From Candidatus Zhuqueibacterota bacterium (GTDB lineage Bacteria > Zhuqueibacterota > Zhuqueibacteria > Oceanimicrobiales > Oceanimicrobiaceae), in contig JAJDAF010000030.1 of assembly GCA_029261995.1 (NCBI GenBank), forward strand, positions 62,001-126,000: a DNA stretch of 64,000 nucleotides, read 5' to 3'. Shown here in pieces: positions 8,993-17,886 of this stretch. Numbering within the stretch: position 1 is the stretch's first letter; every line of letters starts with the position of its first letter. Under the pieces are notes generated by a model. That model saw only the letters and a list, made by a program, of their open reading frames with translations, searched no databases and was not told where the DNA came from. The position numbers and the translations under genes were made by a program.

Positions 8993-11719
8993 ATGACTTT
9001 GTCCGGATTCCGAGAACTCCCCATCAGTCACCCGTGGACCCTTATTTTGGTCACGCTCATCCTGGCAGCCGCAGGTGGATACGTTTATCTCTTCGAGCTG
9101 CAAATTGTTTCAGACCGCAAACAGCTGATCAGTCGTGACATTGAATCCAACCGCCGTTATCTTGATTTCATCGATGATTTTGGTGACAATGAGATTCTCA
9201 TTCTTGCTGTCTGTGCGAGCGGCAACCCCGAGCCTGACGGTCTGCTTCCTGTCCCAACTGCATCGCAACGCAAAGCGATGAAACGCGTCGCCAGAGACTG
9301 GGCGGCGGCGTTGCGGGAAAGGCCCGATCTCTTCCCGAAAGTGTACGAGCGAATCATCTGGCCGAAGGCCAATTCCCCAGCGCTGCTCTATCTTGAATTG
9401 GATGAGCTGCAGGCACTTGCGAGCGTTTTGGAAGAGAAGGAAGCCCTCCTGGCCAGATTAACCGGGGATCCATCTCTGGCGAGTCAATTCTCTATTTTGA
9501 ATGAACTCCTGAGAAAGGCGGGCGCCTTGCCGAGGGCAACCCTTGAGCAGCACCTGCCGACTGCCCTGCAAGGCGCCACCGCTTACCTGGAAGAGACCGC
9601 GAAAGCCATCAATCACGGTCCGACCTCAAATGACGAAGCCTCTAGCGCCAGTTTCGACTGGGCAACTCTCCTACCCGCGCGCCATGATCCGGAAGGCTTC
9701 TTCTTCTCACAAAACGGCCGTCTGCTCACAGTTTACGCCCATGTCCAAGGCCAGGCCGAGCAGCGCAATCGCTACGCTGAGGTGATGCAGCAAGCCACGA
9801 GAGCCATGAAATCCGCCCTTGCATCGTCCGGCGCGCCGGCAGATCTCAGCGCCGGCATCGCGGGCATGCCCGCTTTGGAGTCTGAGGAACTCGAAACGAC
9901 GCAATCGGATTTCACACGCGCAGCGGTTCTCGCCTTGCTCTGCGTCACTCTCCTTTTTGTCGCGGTTTTCGGAGGGTTGCTGCGGCCCTTGCTCGGCGTG
10001 ATTTGTCTCGGGTGCGCCATCGGCATGACCTTTGGTTTCACCTGGCTGGCGGTTGGACATCTCAACATACTGGCCATGATCTTCGCGGTCATTCTTGTGG
10101 CGCTGGGTATCGATTTCGCCATTCACTTTCTGACCCATTACGAACACCTGCTCTCGACCGGCATTTCTCCCGAGCAGGCGGTAAGAAAGACTTACTCCGC
10201 GATAGGCGGTGCGCTCTGGATGGGTGGGTTGACCACATCCGCCGCCTTTCTTTCCGCCTGTCTCACCGACTTCACCGGACTTGCGGAGCTTGGCCTGATT
10301 GCGGGCAGCGGATTGCTCTTCTGCCTGCTTTGCATGTATTTCACCTTTCCCGCTATGCTCATGCTGCTCGATGAAAGATTTATCGGGCTGAGACGGCACA
10401 TCAGAGCCCGGGTGGCAAACCCAGCAGCACAAAAATTGTACGCCTCAATGTATCACCGGCGGACAGCCAAGACGGTTGTGATTTTCGGTGCTGTGTTCGC
10501 GTCGGTTGGATTTGCTTTGGGTCACTACGACATTGACACCAACCTGCTGCGCCTGCAGGCCAAGGATAGCGAGGCGAACTTGTGGCAGAAAATTCTGGTT
10601 AAGAACGACGACCGCTCGCTGTTCGCAATCAGCACGGCCGACAACCACGAGACCCTCGAAGGCCTTCGACGGCAATACCATCAGCAGCCAAACCTGGTAC
10701 GCCATGTCGATGCCCTGTTTCCTTTTCAAGAAAAGGAGAAGCGGCGGATTCTTCAGTCATTGGATTCAACGGTTTCTACGTTCACGGTCGCTTCTCCCGG
10801 GCCACCTGCGGTCGGCAAACTCAAACGGCAGCTCTGGAATCTGAGGCAGAACTTGCGCAAAATGGTAAAAGCGAGTTCGACCGCTGCAGCCCATCTCGCA
10901 CCGCTGCAGGAGCGAGTGCAAACCCTGTACTCAACTCTGAACCAGACGGAGCCGGGAAAAGTGGCCGCAGGGCTGGCTGCTTTCGAGCGCCAGCTTGTGG
11001 CACAGATGCGCACAGCCCTGGCCAGCCTGAGCGAGATGTCCAGGCCCGATGTGATTGCGCCCGCCAGCCTGCCCAGTGTTCTCCTTGACCGACTACAAAG
11101 CAAGAGCGGAAAGCTTGCCATGTTCATCTACCCTGCACAAGACACCTGGCAGCAGGACAATCTCGAGCACTTTGTCAATCGCCTGCGTGAAATCGATGCC
11201 GGTGTCATGGGCGAACTGGTGAGCCTGCATGACAACGGCAACTCGGTGGTTCAAAGTTTCATAGGGGCGAGCGGCTATTCGCTCATGGTTATCATTCTTC
11301 TGCTCCTGGTCTGGACGCGATCACTGCAAGACAGCCTGCTTGCACTGCTGCCACTTGCCATCGGCATTGCCCTGCTCGTGGCCACAATGCGCGTCTGGCC
11401 CGGCCAGCTTTCCTGGAACTTCACCAATTTCTTTGGCCTGCCGATCATCATCGGCATTGGCGTGGACAGCGGCATTCATTTGGTGCGGGCCTGGCGTTCC
11501 GGAGTAGCGGACATTTTTGACGGAGCCGTGAAAGCCGTGGTCTTAAGCTCGCTCACAACTATAATCGGCTTTGGCATTTTAGCCACCAGCACACACCTCG
11601 GCGTGCGCTCAATGGGAACGGTCCTGTTTATCGGGATTTTGGGAGTCCTGCTCTCGGCGTTGACCATATTGCCGGCCACGCTCTATCTGCTGACAAAAGG
11701 GAATGACGATGTCATCTGA
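8993..11719 (+). CDS. MMPL/RND-superfamily exporter (HpnN-like)
   Basis: A 908-aa inner-membrane protein with the duplicated RND layout: one TM near residues 16-34, a large periplasmic loop, a five-TM block at about 305-470 with AVILVALGIDFAIHFLTHYEH, then a second TM (about 498-515), a second loop and a final TM block from about 760 with GLPIIIGIGVDSGIHLVRAW. It resembles the MMPL family that includes the hopanoid transporter HpnN, but no hopanoid genes are nearby, so the cargo is unknown. It overlaps the next gene by 17 nt and heads an operon with a PhnD-like binding protein and a TPR lipoprotein. Confidence 0.88.
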   Translation: MTLSGFRELPISHPWTLILVTLILAAAGGYVYLFELQIVSDRKQLISRDIESNRRYLDFIDDFGDNEILILAVCASGNPEPDGLLPVPTASQRKAMKRVARDWAAALRERPDLFPKVYERIIWPKANSPALLYLELDELQALASVLEEKEALLARLTGDPSLASQFSILNELLRKAGALPRATLEQHLPTALQGATAYLEETAKAINHGPTSNDEASSASFDWATLLPARHDPEGFFFSQNGRLLTVYAHVQGQAEQRNRYAEVMQQATRAMKSALASSGAPADLSAGIAGMPALESEELETTQSDFTRAAVLALLCVTLLFVAVFGGLLRPLLGVICLGCAIGMTFGFTWLAVGHLNILAMIFAVILVALGIDFAIHFLTHYEHLLSTGISPEQAVRKTYSAIGGALWMGGLTTSAAFLSACLTDFTGLAELGLIAGSGLLFCLLCMYFTFPAMLMLLDERFIGLRRHIRARVANPAAQKLYASMYHRRTAKTVVIFGAVFASVGFALGHYDIDTNLLRLQAKDSEANLWQKILVKNDDRSLFAISTADNHETLEGLRRQYHQQPNLVRHVDALFPFQEKEKRRILQSLDSTVSTFTVASPGPPAVGKLKRQLWNLRQNLRKMVKASSTAAAHLAPLQERVQTLYSTLNQTEPGKVAAGLAAFERQLVAQMRTALASLSEMSRPDVIAPASLPSVLLDRLQSKSGKLAMFIYPAQDTWQQDNLEHFVNRLREIDAGVMGELVSLHDNGNSVVQSFIGASGYSLMVIILLLLVWTRSLQDSLLALLPLAIGIALLVATMRVWPGQLSWNFTNFFGLPIIIGIGVDSGIHLVRAWRSGVADIFDGAVKAVVLSSLTTIIGFGILATSTHLGVRSMGTVLFIGILGVLLSALTILPATLYLLTKGNDDVI

Positions 11720-12662
11720 TTCAAGCCAGACTTCAGTCAAACAATCGCTTCGAGGCGTGCTATCTGAGTGGCTGCGCCGCGCCGCAGGATGTGTTTGCCT
11801 TGCTGCACTGCTTCTCGCAATCACGAACTCACAGGCACAGGAAATTGCAAGTTACCTTATGGTGAAATACGGGGACGAGTCCGCCGATCCAGAAATGGCC
11901 ATGGATTTCCTGGCCGATCTTTCCCGCTATCTGGAGCAGGCGCCCTGCTTTCGCGGCAAACTGGTCAGGGGCTGGATTGCAAACACACCCGAACTCGCCA
12001 AAGCGCTCATGGAGAAGCACCAGCCCGTCCTGGCTTTTGCGCCGCCCGGCTTTCACCTGATGTTTCTCGACGGTGACAAAGACAGCAGCACGCCGATTTT
12101 GCAACTACCACGCTTTGGCGCTGAAATCGAAAGATATTATCTCGTGGCTAGCAAGTCAGGACCCGAGAATCTGCGGCAGTTGCAGGGCCACACTGTTCGC
12201 TCGACCTTCTCTGTGGACTCAAAGTATCTTCGTGCCGTCGTCTTTCCGAGGGAATTCGCACCCGGTGATTTTTTCAAATTACAGCCTTCGGGTAATCTGG
12301 CGGACGAGGTCTTCCTAATGGTGGAAAACGAGTCCGGAGGTTTCGGAACCGGTGAAACGGGGGCTGCCTCCGCCCTGCTGTTCGACGAAGAAACCAAACG
12401 ATTTTTCGAAGAAGATGAAATGGTCTGGCCGAAACTCAAGACCATCTGGTCGTCAGACCCGCTTCCCCGGGATCTGGTCATCTGCATTGGTGATTCTTGG
12501 ACAAATGAAAGAAAAGAGCAGTTGCGCGATGCGCTTCTGACGATGCCTGACGGTCCTCAGGGCGAGGCTTTGCTGGAGTTGATGCAGTCCTCCGGCTTCG
12601 GCGCCATCGATGCTGGCATGCTCACACAAGTTGTACGAAAATACCGAGCCCACGGGAAATGA
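11703..12662 (+). CDS. Periplasmic PhnD-like substrate-binding protein
   Basis: A 319-aa protein with an N-terminal membrane/signal segment (about residues 25-43, SQA cleavage) and a fold consistent with the phosphate/phosphonate-binding (PhnD-like, type 2 periplasmic binding) family: a GHTVRSTF strand-helix unit and a DLVICIGDSW strand, as in PhnD-like proteins. No ABC permease or ATPase is adjacent. Instead it is coupled to the MMPL exporter upstream (17-nt overlap) and the TPR lipoprotein downstream (ATGA overlap), so it may act as a periplasmic adaptor for the exporter. AAAAGGG lies 5' of the ATG. The family assignment is moderate. Confidence 0.65.
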   Translation: MTMSSDSSQTSVKQSLRGVLSEWLRRAAGCVCLAALLLAITNSQAQEIASYLMVKYGDESADPEMAMDFLADLSRYLEQAPCFRGKLVRGWIANTPELAKALMEKHQPVLAFAPPGFHLMFLDGDKDSSTPILQLPRFGAEIERYYLVASKSGPENLRQLQGHTVRSTFSVDSKYLRAVVFPREFAPGDFFKLQPSGNLADEVFLMVENESGGFGTGETGAASALLFDEETKRFFEEDEMVWPKLKTIWSSDPLPRDLVICIGDSWTNERKEQLRDALLTMPDGPQGEALLELMQSSGFGAIDAGMLTQVVRKYRAHGK

Positions 12663-13450
12663 CGCGCTTCTTCATTCTTCTTAATCTCGCAGTCACGCTA
12701 ACCGCGCTGTGCAGTTGTGGGCGCGCCACCCGGAAAGGCGAGCAGAACGCAATGCAAAACTCCCTTTCGGAGGCACATGACCTTTATGCCATGAGCCCAA
12801 GGACTGAGCAGCGCGTAACCCGTGCGTGGCAATTGGCGGAGAAAGCTCTGAAACACATCAGCCGCACAGATACGTCTGCGTTTGCGGACCTGCTCGACGG
12901 CACGCGTTACGCCCTGTGGCTGGCAATCAACTCTGCCGAAAAGCCATCGAAATCCCGGTACGCAAGTGAGGCGCAGCGCTTGGCTACTCGCCTGATTCAT
13001 ATTAGAAAAGATCGGGCTGAAGGCTACTACTACCGGGCCATCGCTGTCGGCATATTCTCGGATCTCAATCGCAGAAATGCACGGCCGGCCATGCGAGCCA
13101 TCCGCGACGACGCTTTGGCCGCCATCGAACTGCATGAGAGTCATGACTACGGCGGGCCGCATCGGCTGTTGGGAGCACTGTACTTGCGAGCGCCAGGGCC
13201 GCCTGCAGGAATCGGCAGCATTCGAAGGGCAGCACAGCATCTGGAAAAGGCTCGGGAGATCGCGCCGAACCATCCTGAAAATCTGAATTTCCTTGCGGAA
13301 GTTTATTTGAAACTTGGACGCAGGCAACCGGCTCTGCAGCTCATCGAAAAAGCGTTAGCGGCGGACTGGCCAGATGACGGCCTGGTGACCCGGGAGAATC
13401 GGCGCAAAGAGTCAGAATCATTGCGGGAGAGAATCCTGGACATACCATAG
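12659..13450 (+). CDS. TPR lipoprotein (TatT-like)
   Basis: A 263-aa protein with a lipoprotein signal (LTALCSC lipobox near residue 20) and helical repeats: ARPAMRAIRDDALAAIELHE, a GGPHRLLGALYLRAPG element and a canonical TPR unit (AAQHLEKAREIAPNHPENLN, then LAEVYLKLGRRQPALQLIEK). The GGPHR..LYLRAPG stretch resembles the TPR protein of TRAP-type transporter systems (TatT family). Coupled by ATGA to the PhnD-like gene, it completes a three-gene envelope operon. A docking or scaffold role for the exporter is inferred. Confidence 0.75.
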   Translation: MTRFFILLNLAVTLTALCSCGRATRKGEQNAMQNSLSEAHDLYAMSPRTEQRVTRAWQLAEKALKHISRTDTSAFADLLDGTRYALWLAINSAEKPSKSRYASEAQRLATRLIHIRKDRAEGYYYRAIAVGIFSDLNRRNARPAMRAIRDDALAAIELHESHDYGGPHRLLGALYLRAPGPPAGIGSIRRAAQHLEKAREIAPNHPENLNFLAEVYLKLGRRQPALQLIEKALAADWPDDGLVTRENRRKESESLRERILDIP

Positions 13451-13494
13451 GTCCTGCTTGGCCTGCGACACTTCGTCCTGCAATACATGAACCC

Positions 13495-13640
13495 AAGTCG
13501 GCAAAAGAACTCAGCGCGGAGTTTCGCAAAGAAGAGTTTGGGAGTCAACAATATAAAGATTGCGCGATGACTTTGAGCCGGTAGAAGGTAAGCCGCCTTT
13601 GTCTGCGTTCTTTGCGAACTTGGCGTTTTGGGACTCTTAC
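13495..13640. repeat. Two degenerate inverted copies of a GTTCGCAAAGAACGC-type intergenic unit
   Basis: The 282-nt gap before the GDPD gene contains GCGGAGTTTCGCAAAGAA near 13518-13535 and, about 70 nt further on in opposite orientation, GCGTTCTTTGCGAACTTGGCG near 13605-13625. The reverse complement of the latter begins CGCCAAGTTCGCAAAGAACG, so the two share a core. They look like decayed copies of a dispersed intergenic unit. No ORF is convincing in this gap. Confidence 0.3.
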
Positions 13641-13732
13641 GCCCTACTGGATAAGAAACACGGGCACGCCATGTTGTCCTGTCAAGTGTGCAAACCTTAT
13701 GAAACTTCACCCCTGCAAAAGGCCTGCTTGCC

Positions 13733-14464
13733 ATGAAAATTTACGCCCACCGCGGCTCATCTCTTCTCTGGCCGGAAAACACCATGCTTGCGTTCGAGAA
13801 TGCGCACGCAGCCGGAGCCGATGCATTCGAAACCGACCTTCGCCTGTCCGCGGACGGCGAGATCATTCTGTCGCATGATGACAATCTGCAGCGATTTGGG
13901 CTGGCGGAAACCACCGTCAGCGAACTTACAGCCGAACAGGTGGGCCGGGTAGAGATCCCCTCAATTGATGGTACTCATTCTGACAAGATGATTTCGCTGC
14001 GGACCCTGCTGCAGCGCTTTCCTGATAAGGACTACATCTTCGACTGCAAAATAACCAGCGAGCAGCTCATCCTAAAACTCCGTGACCTTCTGCACGAGCT
14101 AGGCTTCAAGCGGCTGGTCTGGTTTCTGACCTGGAGTCCGCAGGCGGACCAGTACCTTGAATCGCACTTTCCAGGCTACGCCTATTTCCCACAGGAAAGC
14201 ATTTCGCGCAGGTGGGCGATCGCCAGTATCTTGCGTATGGGCCGGCTGTTGCAACCCGACCGCGACATCCTGGGGCTACCAGCTTATTTCGGCGGCTTAC
14301 CCGTCTTTGGGAAGTCGCAAGTGACGTCGATTCGAGAGGCAGGGAAGATGTTCCTGGGCTACATTGTCAATTCACGCAAAGATTACGAGCGCTGCGTAGC
14401 GTGCGGGGTGGATGTCATCCTGACCGACAGGCCAGACTTGATCGCGGAATTCAAACGGGCGTAA
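13733..14464 (+). CDS. Glycerophosphodiester phosphodiesterase family protein
   Basis: A 243-aa protein, the usual length for a single-domain GDPD. The HR motif (H6-R7), PENT (14-17), E33/D35 metal ligands (FETDLR) and the HD pair (H48-D49) are all present, followed by the usual TIM-barrel ending GVDVILTDRPDLI. It hydrolyses glycerophosphodiesters to glycerol-3-phosphate and an alcohol. No signal peptide is seen, so it is probably cytoplasmic. Stand-alone gene ending at a strong bidirectional terminator. Confidence 0.92.
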   Translation: MKIYAHRGSSLLWPENTMLAFENAHAAGADAFETDLRLSADGEIILSHDDNLQRFGLAETTVSELTAEQVGRVEIPSIDGTHSDKMISLRTLLQRFPDKDYIFDCKITSEQLILKLRDLLHELGFKRLVWFLTWSPQADQYLESHFPGYAYFPQESISRRWAIASILRMGRLLQPDRDILGLPAYFGGLPVFGKSQVTSIREAGKMFLGYIVNSRKDYERCVACGVDVILTDRPDLIAEFKRA

Positions 14465-14468
14465 CGCA

Positions 14469-14500
14469 TTTTTCCGGGGGCATCCCGGCCCCCGGAAAAA
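14469..14500. terminator. Bidirectional rho-independent terminator
   Basis: A perfect 12-bp stem (TTTTTCCGGGGG / CCCCCGGAAAAA) with an 8-nt loop lies between the converging GDPD (ends 14464) and PorV-SH3b (ends 14512) genes. The A/T ends of the stem supply a U-tract in both directions. Confidence 0.9.
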
Positions 14501-14511
14501 CTGGCTGCTGG

Positions 14512-15780
14512 CTAATCCACCTCCGTCAGGTAACGTCCATGTACCCAACCCGTCCTTCCGTTGCGGAGGCGAATTTTTCTCCATACACCCTTGTTGCCCA
14601 ACAGCTCAAAGCGTTGTCCGCGCTTGACCTGTGCAATTTTTCGATACCCGGTTCCCGGACCCGAGCGAACGTTCAGAGTCCGAGCCGAAATGCTGACCAT
14701 CTGACGGAGTTCCTGGCGCATACTGCGTTTCCGGGTGGTGCGCTTCGATGTGCCAAAGCGCGCGGGATGTTCATACCTCGGTCTCGATTTCGTCCCCAAT
14801 GCAAACACAAGGGATACCCGATGCACGTCGGAGTTCAGAATCCGGTCTGAGGCATAACCGTAGTTTAGCTCAAGCGTGTGATTCGAAAGCGGCAAGGCAA
14901 ACCCCAAACCGCCCGTCAACTGGTTGTCGCTGTAACCAATACGCAACGGCAGCACGGCGGCAGGCCGCAGTTCTGCCCCAAGATGAAATGCTGGCGCCAG
15001 TCCTGTGACTTTGCTAACATCCGCCGCAATCAGAACGCCGTCGTAGATTTCAACTGATGATCCCAGGCGTAGCGTCATTGGGACTCCTTCAGTGAAACCG
15101 CTCTGCCAACGGTAATCCGTGCCGATATCCTGCACCAGCGCTCCAAACGAGATGCGGTTTGACAGCCGCAACATGAGCCCGGCATCAAAGCCAAGACCGG
15201 TGGCTGCATCCTGATCGAGGGTGTTGCGGACGATCTTGAGGTTACCGCCAAGCGAGAGATGGGAGCCCAACGACTTGCTCAGGGAAACCAGGAACGCATT
15301 CTGCGAATTGCCAAAAAAGTATTCCGGCGTGGCGCTGTTTCCGCTCCGGCCTTCGATGCCGGAGATTCGCAAACCAACCCAACTGAGGCCAAGTGTCAGA
15401 ACATTGTTGATTGGAACGGCGCCGCTGACAAAATTAAAAGTGCGGTCAAATGGCAGTTGGACGTTCATGAATTCAAACTGAGACCTGCTGAGGTAGTCCA
15501 ACCCGGCAGGATTCCAGTAGCCCGCCGAGGCATCGTCAGCCACGCCGGTGAAGGCGTTTCCCATTCCGAAGGCGCGCGAACCCACGCCCATGCGCAGGAA
15601 AACACCGGGCGCGCCGTTGCTTTCCTGGCTGACGGCGTCGAGGCGTGTCGCCTGCGCCATGGTCTGGCTGGCCAAAATCAGGGTCAAAAATAATACAGTG
15701 ACGTGCAGTGACAACAAGGTTGTCCGTCTATGGGTGTGTGTCGGGAGTCGCATCTGTGTCATTCCTTTGAGGTCGGTCAT
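14512..15780 (-). CDS. PorV/PorQ-family outer-membrane protein with C-terminal SH3b domain
   Basis: A 422-aa protein. After a signal peptide (about residues 20-43) comes a PorV/PorQ-like beta-barrel: FLRMGVGSRAFGMGNAFTGV, then ADDASAGYWNPAGLDYL, alternating beta strands and barrel end HRVSLVFALGTK. A basic linker (RKRSMRQELRQ) leads to a bacterial SH3 domain at about residues 367-422 (LNVRSGPGTGYRKIAQV, WRKIRLRNGRTGWVHGRYL). PorV proteins shuttle substrates of type IX-like secretion; SH3b domains often bind peptidoglycan, so the fusion could anchor the barrel to the wall. Starts at an ATGA overlap with the Fn3/sorting-domain gene, suggesting coupled synthesis. Confidence 0.82.
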   Translation of the reverse strand: MTDLKGMTQMRLPTHTHRRTTLLSLHVTVLFLTLILASQTMAQATRLDAVSQESNGAPGVFLRMGVGSRAFGMGNAFTGVADDASAGYWNPAGLDYLSRSQFEFMNVQLPFDRTFNFVSGAVPINNVLTLGLSWVGLRISGIEGRSGNSATPEYFFGNSQNAFLVSLSKSLGSHLSLGGNLKIVRNTLDQDAATGLGFDAGLMLRLSNRISFGALVQDIGTDYRWQSGFTEGVPMTLRLGSSVEIYDGVLIAADVSKVTGLAPAFHLGAELRPAAVLPLRIGYSDNQLTGGLGFALPLSNHTLELNYGYASDRILNSDVHRVSLVFALGTKSRPRYEHPARFGTSKRTTRKRSMRQELRQMVSISARTLNVRSGPGTGYRKIAQVKRGQRFELLGNKGVWRKIRLRNGRTGWVHGRYLTEVD

Positions 15781-16472
15781 CGTGTCAAGGCGATCTTGAT
15801 CATCTTCTGCTCGTTGTTCACTCGAATACTGCAGTAGTACACGCCGTTGGCTACGAAATCTCCATGCCGGTTGCGTCCGTCCCAGCGGTCTTCCGTGTGT
15901 TCTCCTGCACGTTTAAGCGCATTTTTTGCAAGGGTCTTAACCAGGTTGGTGCTTGCATCGAGAATCTGTATGGTGACTTCTCCGGCGGCATCCAGTTCGT
16001 ACCGGATGGCAGTCACCTCCTGGTTGATCCGAAATGGATTCGGAAAATTGTAAGCCAACCGGCCAAGGGTGGCTTCAGATCCGGTTTCTGGCTCTTGGTC
16101 ATCTCCGCCATCATCGGCGGGCGTGACGATGCTGACCTCATTGGAAAAACCGCTCTCATTGCCAGCATGGTCCAAGGCCGAAACCACAAAGTAGTAGCGT
16201 TTGCCCGCTTCCAAGCCGTCTATCCTGTGAGACGTCGTGTTGCCGACATACTCATCGCTTTGATATTTGCGGGCCTTGTCGCCATAATAAACGCGATATC
16301 CAGCCAGGTCAGACTCCTGGTTTGGGTCCCAACTGAGGGTGGCCGACTTGGTGCCGCCGACCGCAAAAGAAGCGCTAGCAAGCACTCCAAGAAGCAGAAG
16401 AAGGCAACTGAGTTTGCGATTGCTGCCCTCCCCTGGGCCGGGATTTCTCGATGAACTGAAAATCGAAATCAT
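15777..16472 (-). CDS. Exported Fn3-domain protein with FlgD-like C-terminal sorting domain
   Basis: A 231-aa protein: signal peptide (hydrophobic about residues 22-37), fibronectin type III domain at about 42-117 (ATLSWDPNQESDLAGYRVYY and YYFVVSALDHAGNESGFSNE), an acidic linker, then a C-terminal FlgD-like/type IX-type domain (NFPNPFRINQEVTAIRYEL ... GVYYCSIRVNNEQKMIKI). The C-terminal domain is the kind used for export and surface attachment in FCB bacteria. It is directly coupled to the PorV-like gene, consistent with a secretion partner. Confidence 0.82.
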   Translation of the reverse strand: MISIFSSSRNPGPGEGSNRKLSCLLLLLGVLASASFAVGGTKSATLSWDPNQESDLAGYRVYYGDKARKYQSDEYVGNTTSHRIDGLEAGKRYYFVVSALDHAGNESGFSNEVSIVTPADDGGDDQEPETGSEATLGRLAYNFPNPFRINQEVTAIRYELDAAGEVTIQILDASTNLVKTLAKNALKRAGEHTEDRWDGRNRHGDFVANGVYYCSIRVNNEQKMIKIALTR

Positions 16473-16498
16473 TGGTGAAACCTCCTGGTGTTAAGCAT

Positions 16499-16855
16499 CT
16501 AAACCATCTTCTCAATCGCCGCAAGCATCTCTTTTGGCAAGCCAGCCTTGTCTAGAATCTGGCATTTTTGGCCGGTCTTGATCCTGGAGTCAAGCTGTTG
16601 CCGACTCATTCCCGTCAAGTAAATCACATTCACGTCCCGGCGTTTCAGACATTCTGTGGCCAGCGCAAACCCTGTGCAGTCCGGCAGTTTGTAGTCCGTC
16701 AGCAGGAGTTGGAATGAAGAGTTTGCGAAAAGTTTCAGCGCCTCCTTTCCGGTAAACGCCACCTGGACTTCAAAATCGTGAAGCTCGAGGTACTCCTTCA
16801 ATTGCAGCGCCTTGTCTTGTTTGTCTTCAACCACGAGAATTCTGCGTCGGCTCAT
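16499..16855 (-). CDS. Stand-alone response-regulator receiver domain
   Basis: A 118-aa single receiver domain starting RRILVVEDKQD, with phosphoacceptor D54 (LLLTDYKLPD), the conserved Thr in VIYLTGMS, and K near QILDKAG. There is no output domain. I chose ATG 16855 because AGGAAAG lies just upstream and the fold begins there; an in-frame upstream ATG at 16909 would add an unrelated 18-residue tail. It could relay phosphate from the histidine kinase at 20003-21442. Confidence 0.88.
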   Translation of the reverse strand: MSRRRILVVEDKQDKALQLKEYLELHDFEVQVAFTGKEALKLFANSSFQLLLTDYKLPDCTGFALATECLKRRDVNVIYLTGMSRQQLDSRIKTGQKCQILDKAGLPKEMLAAIEKMV

Positions 16856-16948
16856 CGTCTTTCCTGTAAAAAAGTAAAGGGGAGGTGAAGGGGTCATCTC
16901 AGGGCCCATCTAGATGGCTTCACGTCCCCTTGATACTGTATCGTGCGC

Positions 16949-17779
16949 TCAGGCGAGCTCACGTTCCCTGGTGGCTCCATTGCGCACCTGGTCGTCATCC
17001 GCAGGGGCGTCATCTTCGTCATTCTCAGAAGAATCAGCGTCCAGAAAAAGTGCAGGACCAATGGAGCCTTGCTCATCCTGCTCCTCTGTATCACCATAAA
17101 CGGTGATTTCCTCTCGCTTCTGTCTGCGCAGGTAAACAACAACGCCAATGACCAGAATTGCGATTAGTAGTGCGACACCACCGAGGAAGGCCGCGTTGAG
17201 CGTGGAGTTCTCCTGCATCAAATCATCATCGAACGCTGTAACGGAAAGTGGCAGTTCGGCGTCATCGCCAGTCACCTGCTCAGAGAGCTTGTCATCAGAC
17301 GATACCGCCGGTTCAACGGCAGGACCAGAGGCGTCAAGCACAGGCGCCGGCGCCTCAAAACTCTCGATGACATCAGCCTTGATGTCTTCGGCTATTTCGC
17401 TCTCGAGCCGGGCACGTTCCGGAGCACGCTCCCGGGTCCTTCCGGCTAGGATGGTCTGTTGTTCATGTATGAGCAAATTGACCTTGGACAGCCGCTGCGT
17501 TTTCCTTATTTCTCGCAGAACGTCGAAGCTTGGAATGATGATTTCTTCACCCGGAAAAATATGATCGCCGTCCGGCGCCCGGTTGATGAGTTCAAGCTCG
17601 CGCCAGTACGACACGTCGCCGTAGTAGCGCAGAGCGATTCTGCTGAGCCACTCCCCGTCCTGAATTTCGTGAAACGTCGGTTCTTCCTGCAAGAGGTAAC
17701 GGCTGAGCAACTGCTGCGCAGGCCCCATCCAGCAGACGAACAAAATCAAGAGTAGTGTTGCAAGCACATATTTTCTCAT
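16949..17779 (-). CDS. LysM-domain inner-membrane protein with acidic cytoplasmic tail
   Basis: A 276-aa protein: N-terminal signal anchor (residues 5-25), LysM domain at about 36-84 (TFHEIQDGEWLSRIALRYYG, PGEEIIIP), a helical charged segment (about 85-140), a low-complexity acidic linker, a second TM at about 195-217 (GVALLIAILVIGVVVYL) and an acidic C-terminal tail. Peptidoglycan binding through LysM in the periplasm is the likely role. The architecture resembles FimV/TsaP-type organisers of envelope machines, but this is only analogy. Confidence 0.78.
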   Translation of the reverse strand: MRKYVLATLLLILFVCWMGPAQQLLSRYLLQEEPTFHEIQDGEWLSRIALRYYGDVSYWRELELINRAPDGDHIFPGEEIIIPSFDVLREIRKTQRLSKVNLLIHEQQTILAGRTRERAPERARLESEIAEDIKADVIESFEAPAPVLDASGPAVEPAVSSDDKLSEQVTGDDAELPLSVTAFDDDLMQENSTLNAAFLGGVALLIAILVIGVVVYLRRQKREEITVYGDTEEQDEQGSIGPALFLDADSSENDEDDAPADDDQVRNGATRERELA

Positions 17780-17886
17780 CGCAACGAATCCTCCGTTAGT
17801 TGGTTTTATTGAGTTGTAGAAGGCCGAGCCCTTCCAGGCAGGAAGTCTGGGCGTTCCTTTTGAATTCTAAAATGAGCCAATGTGAA

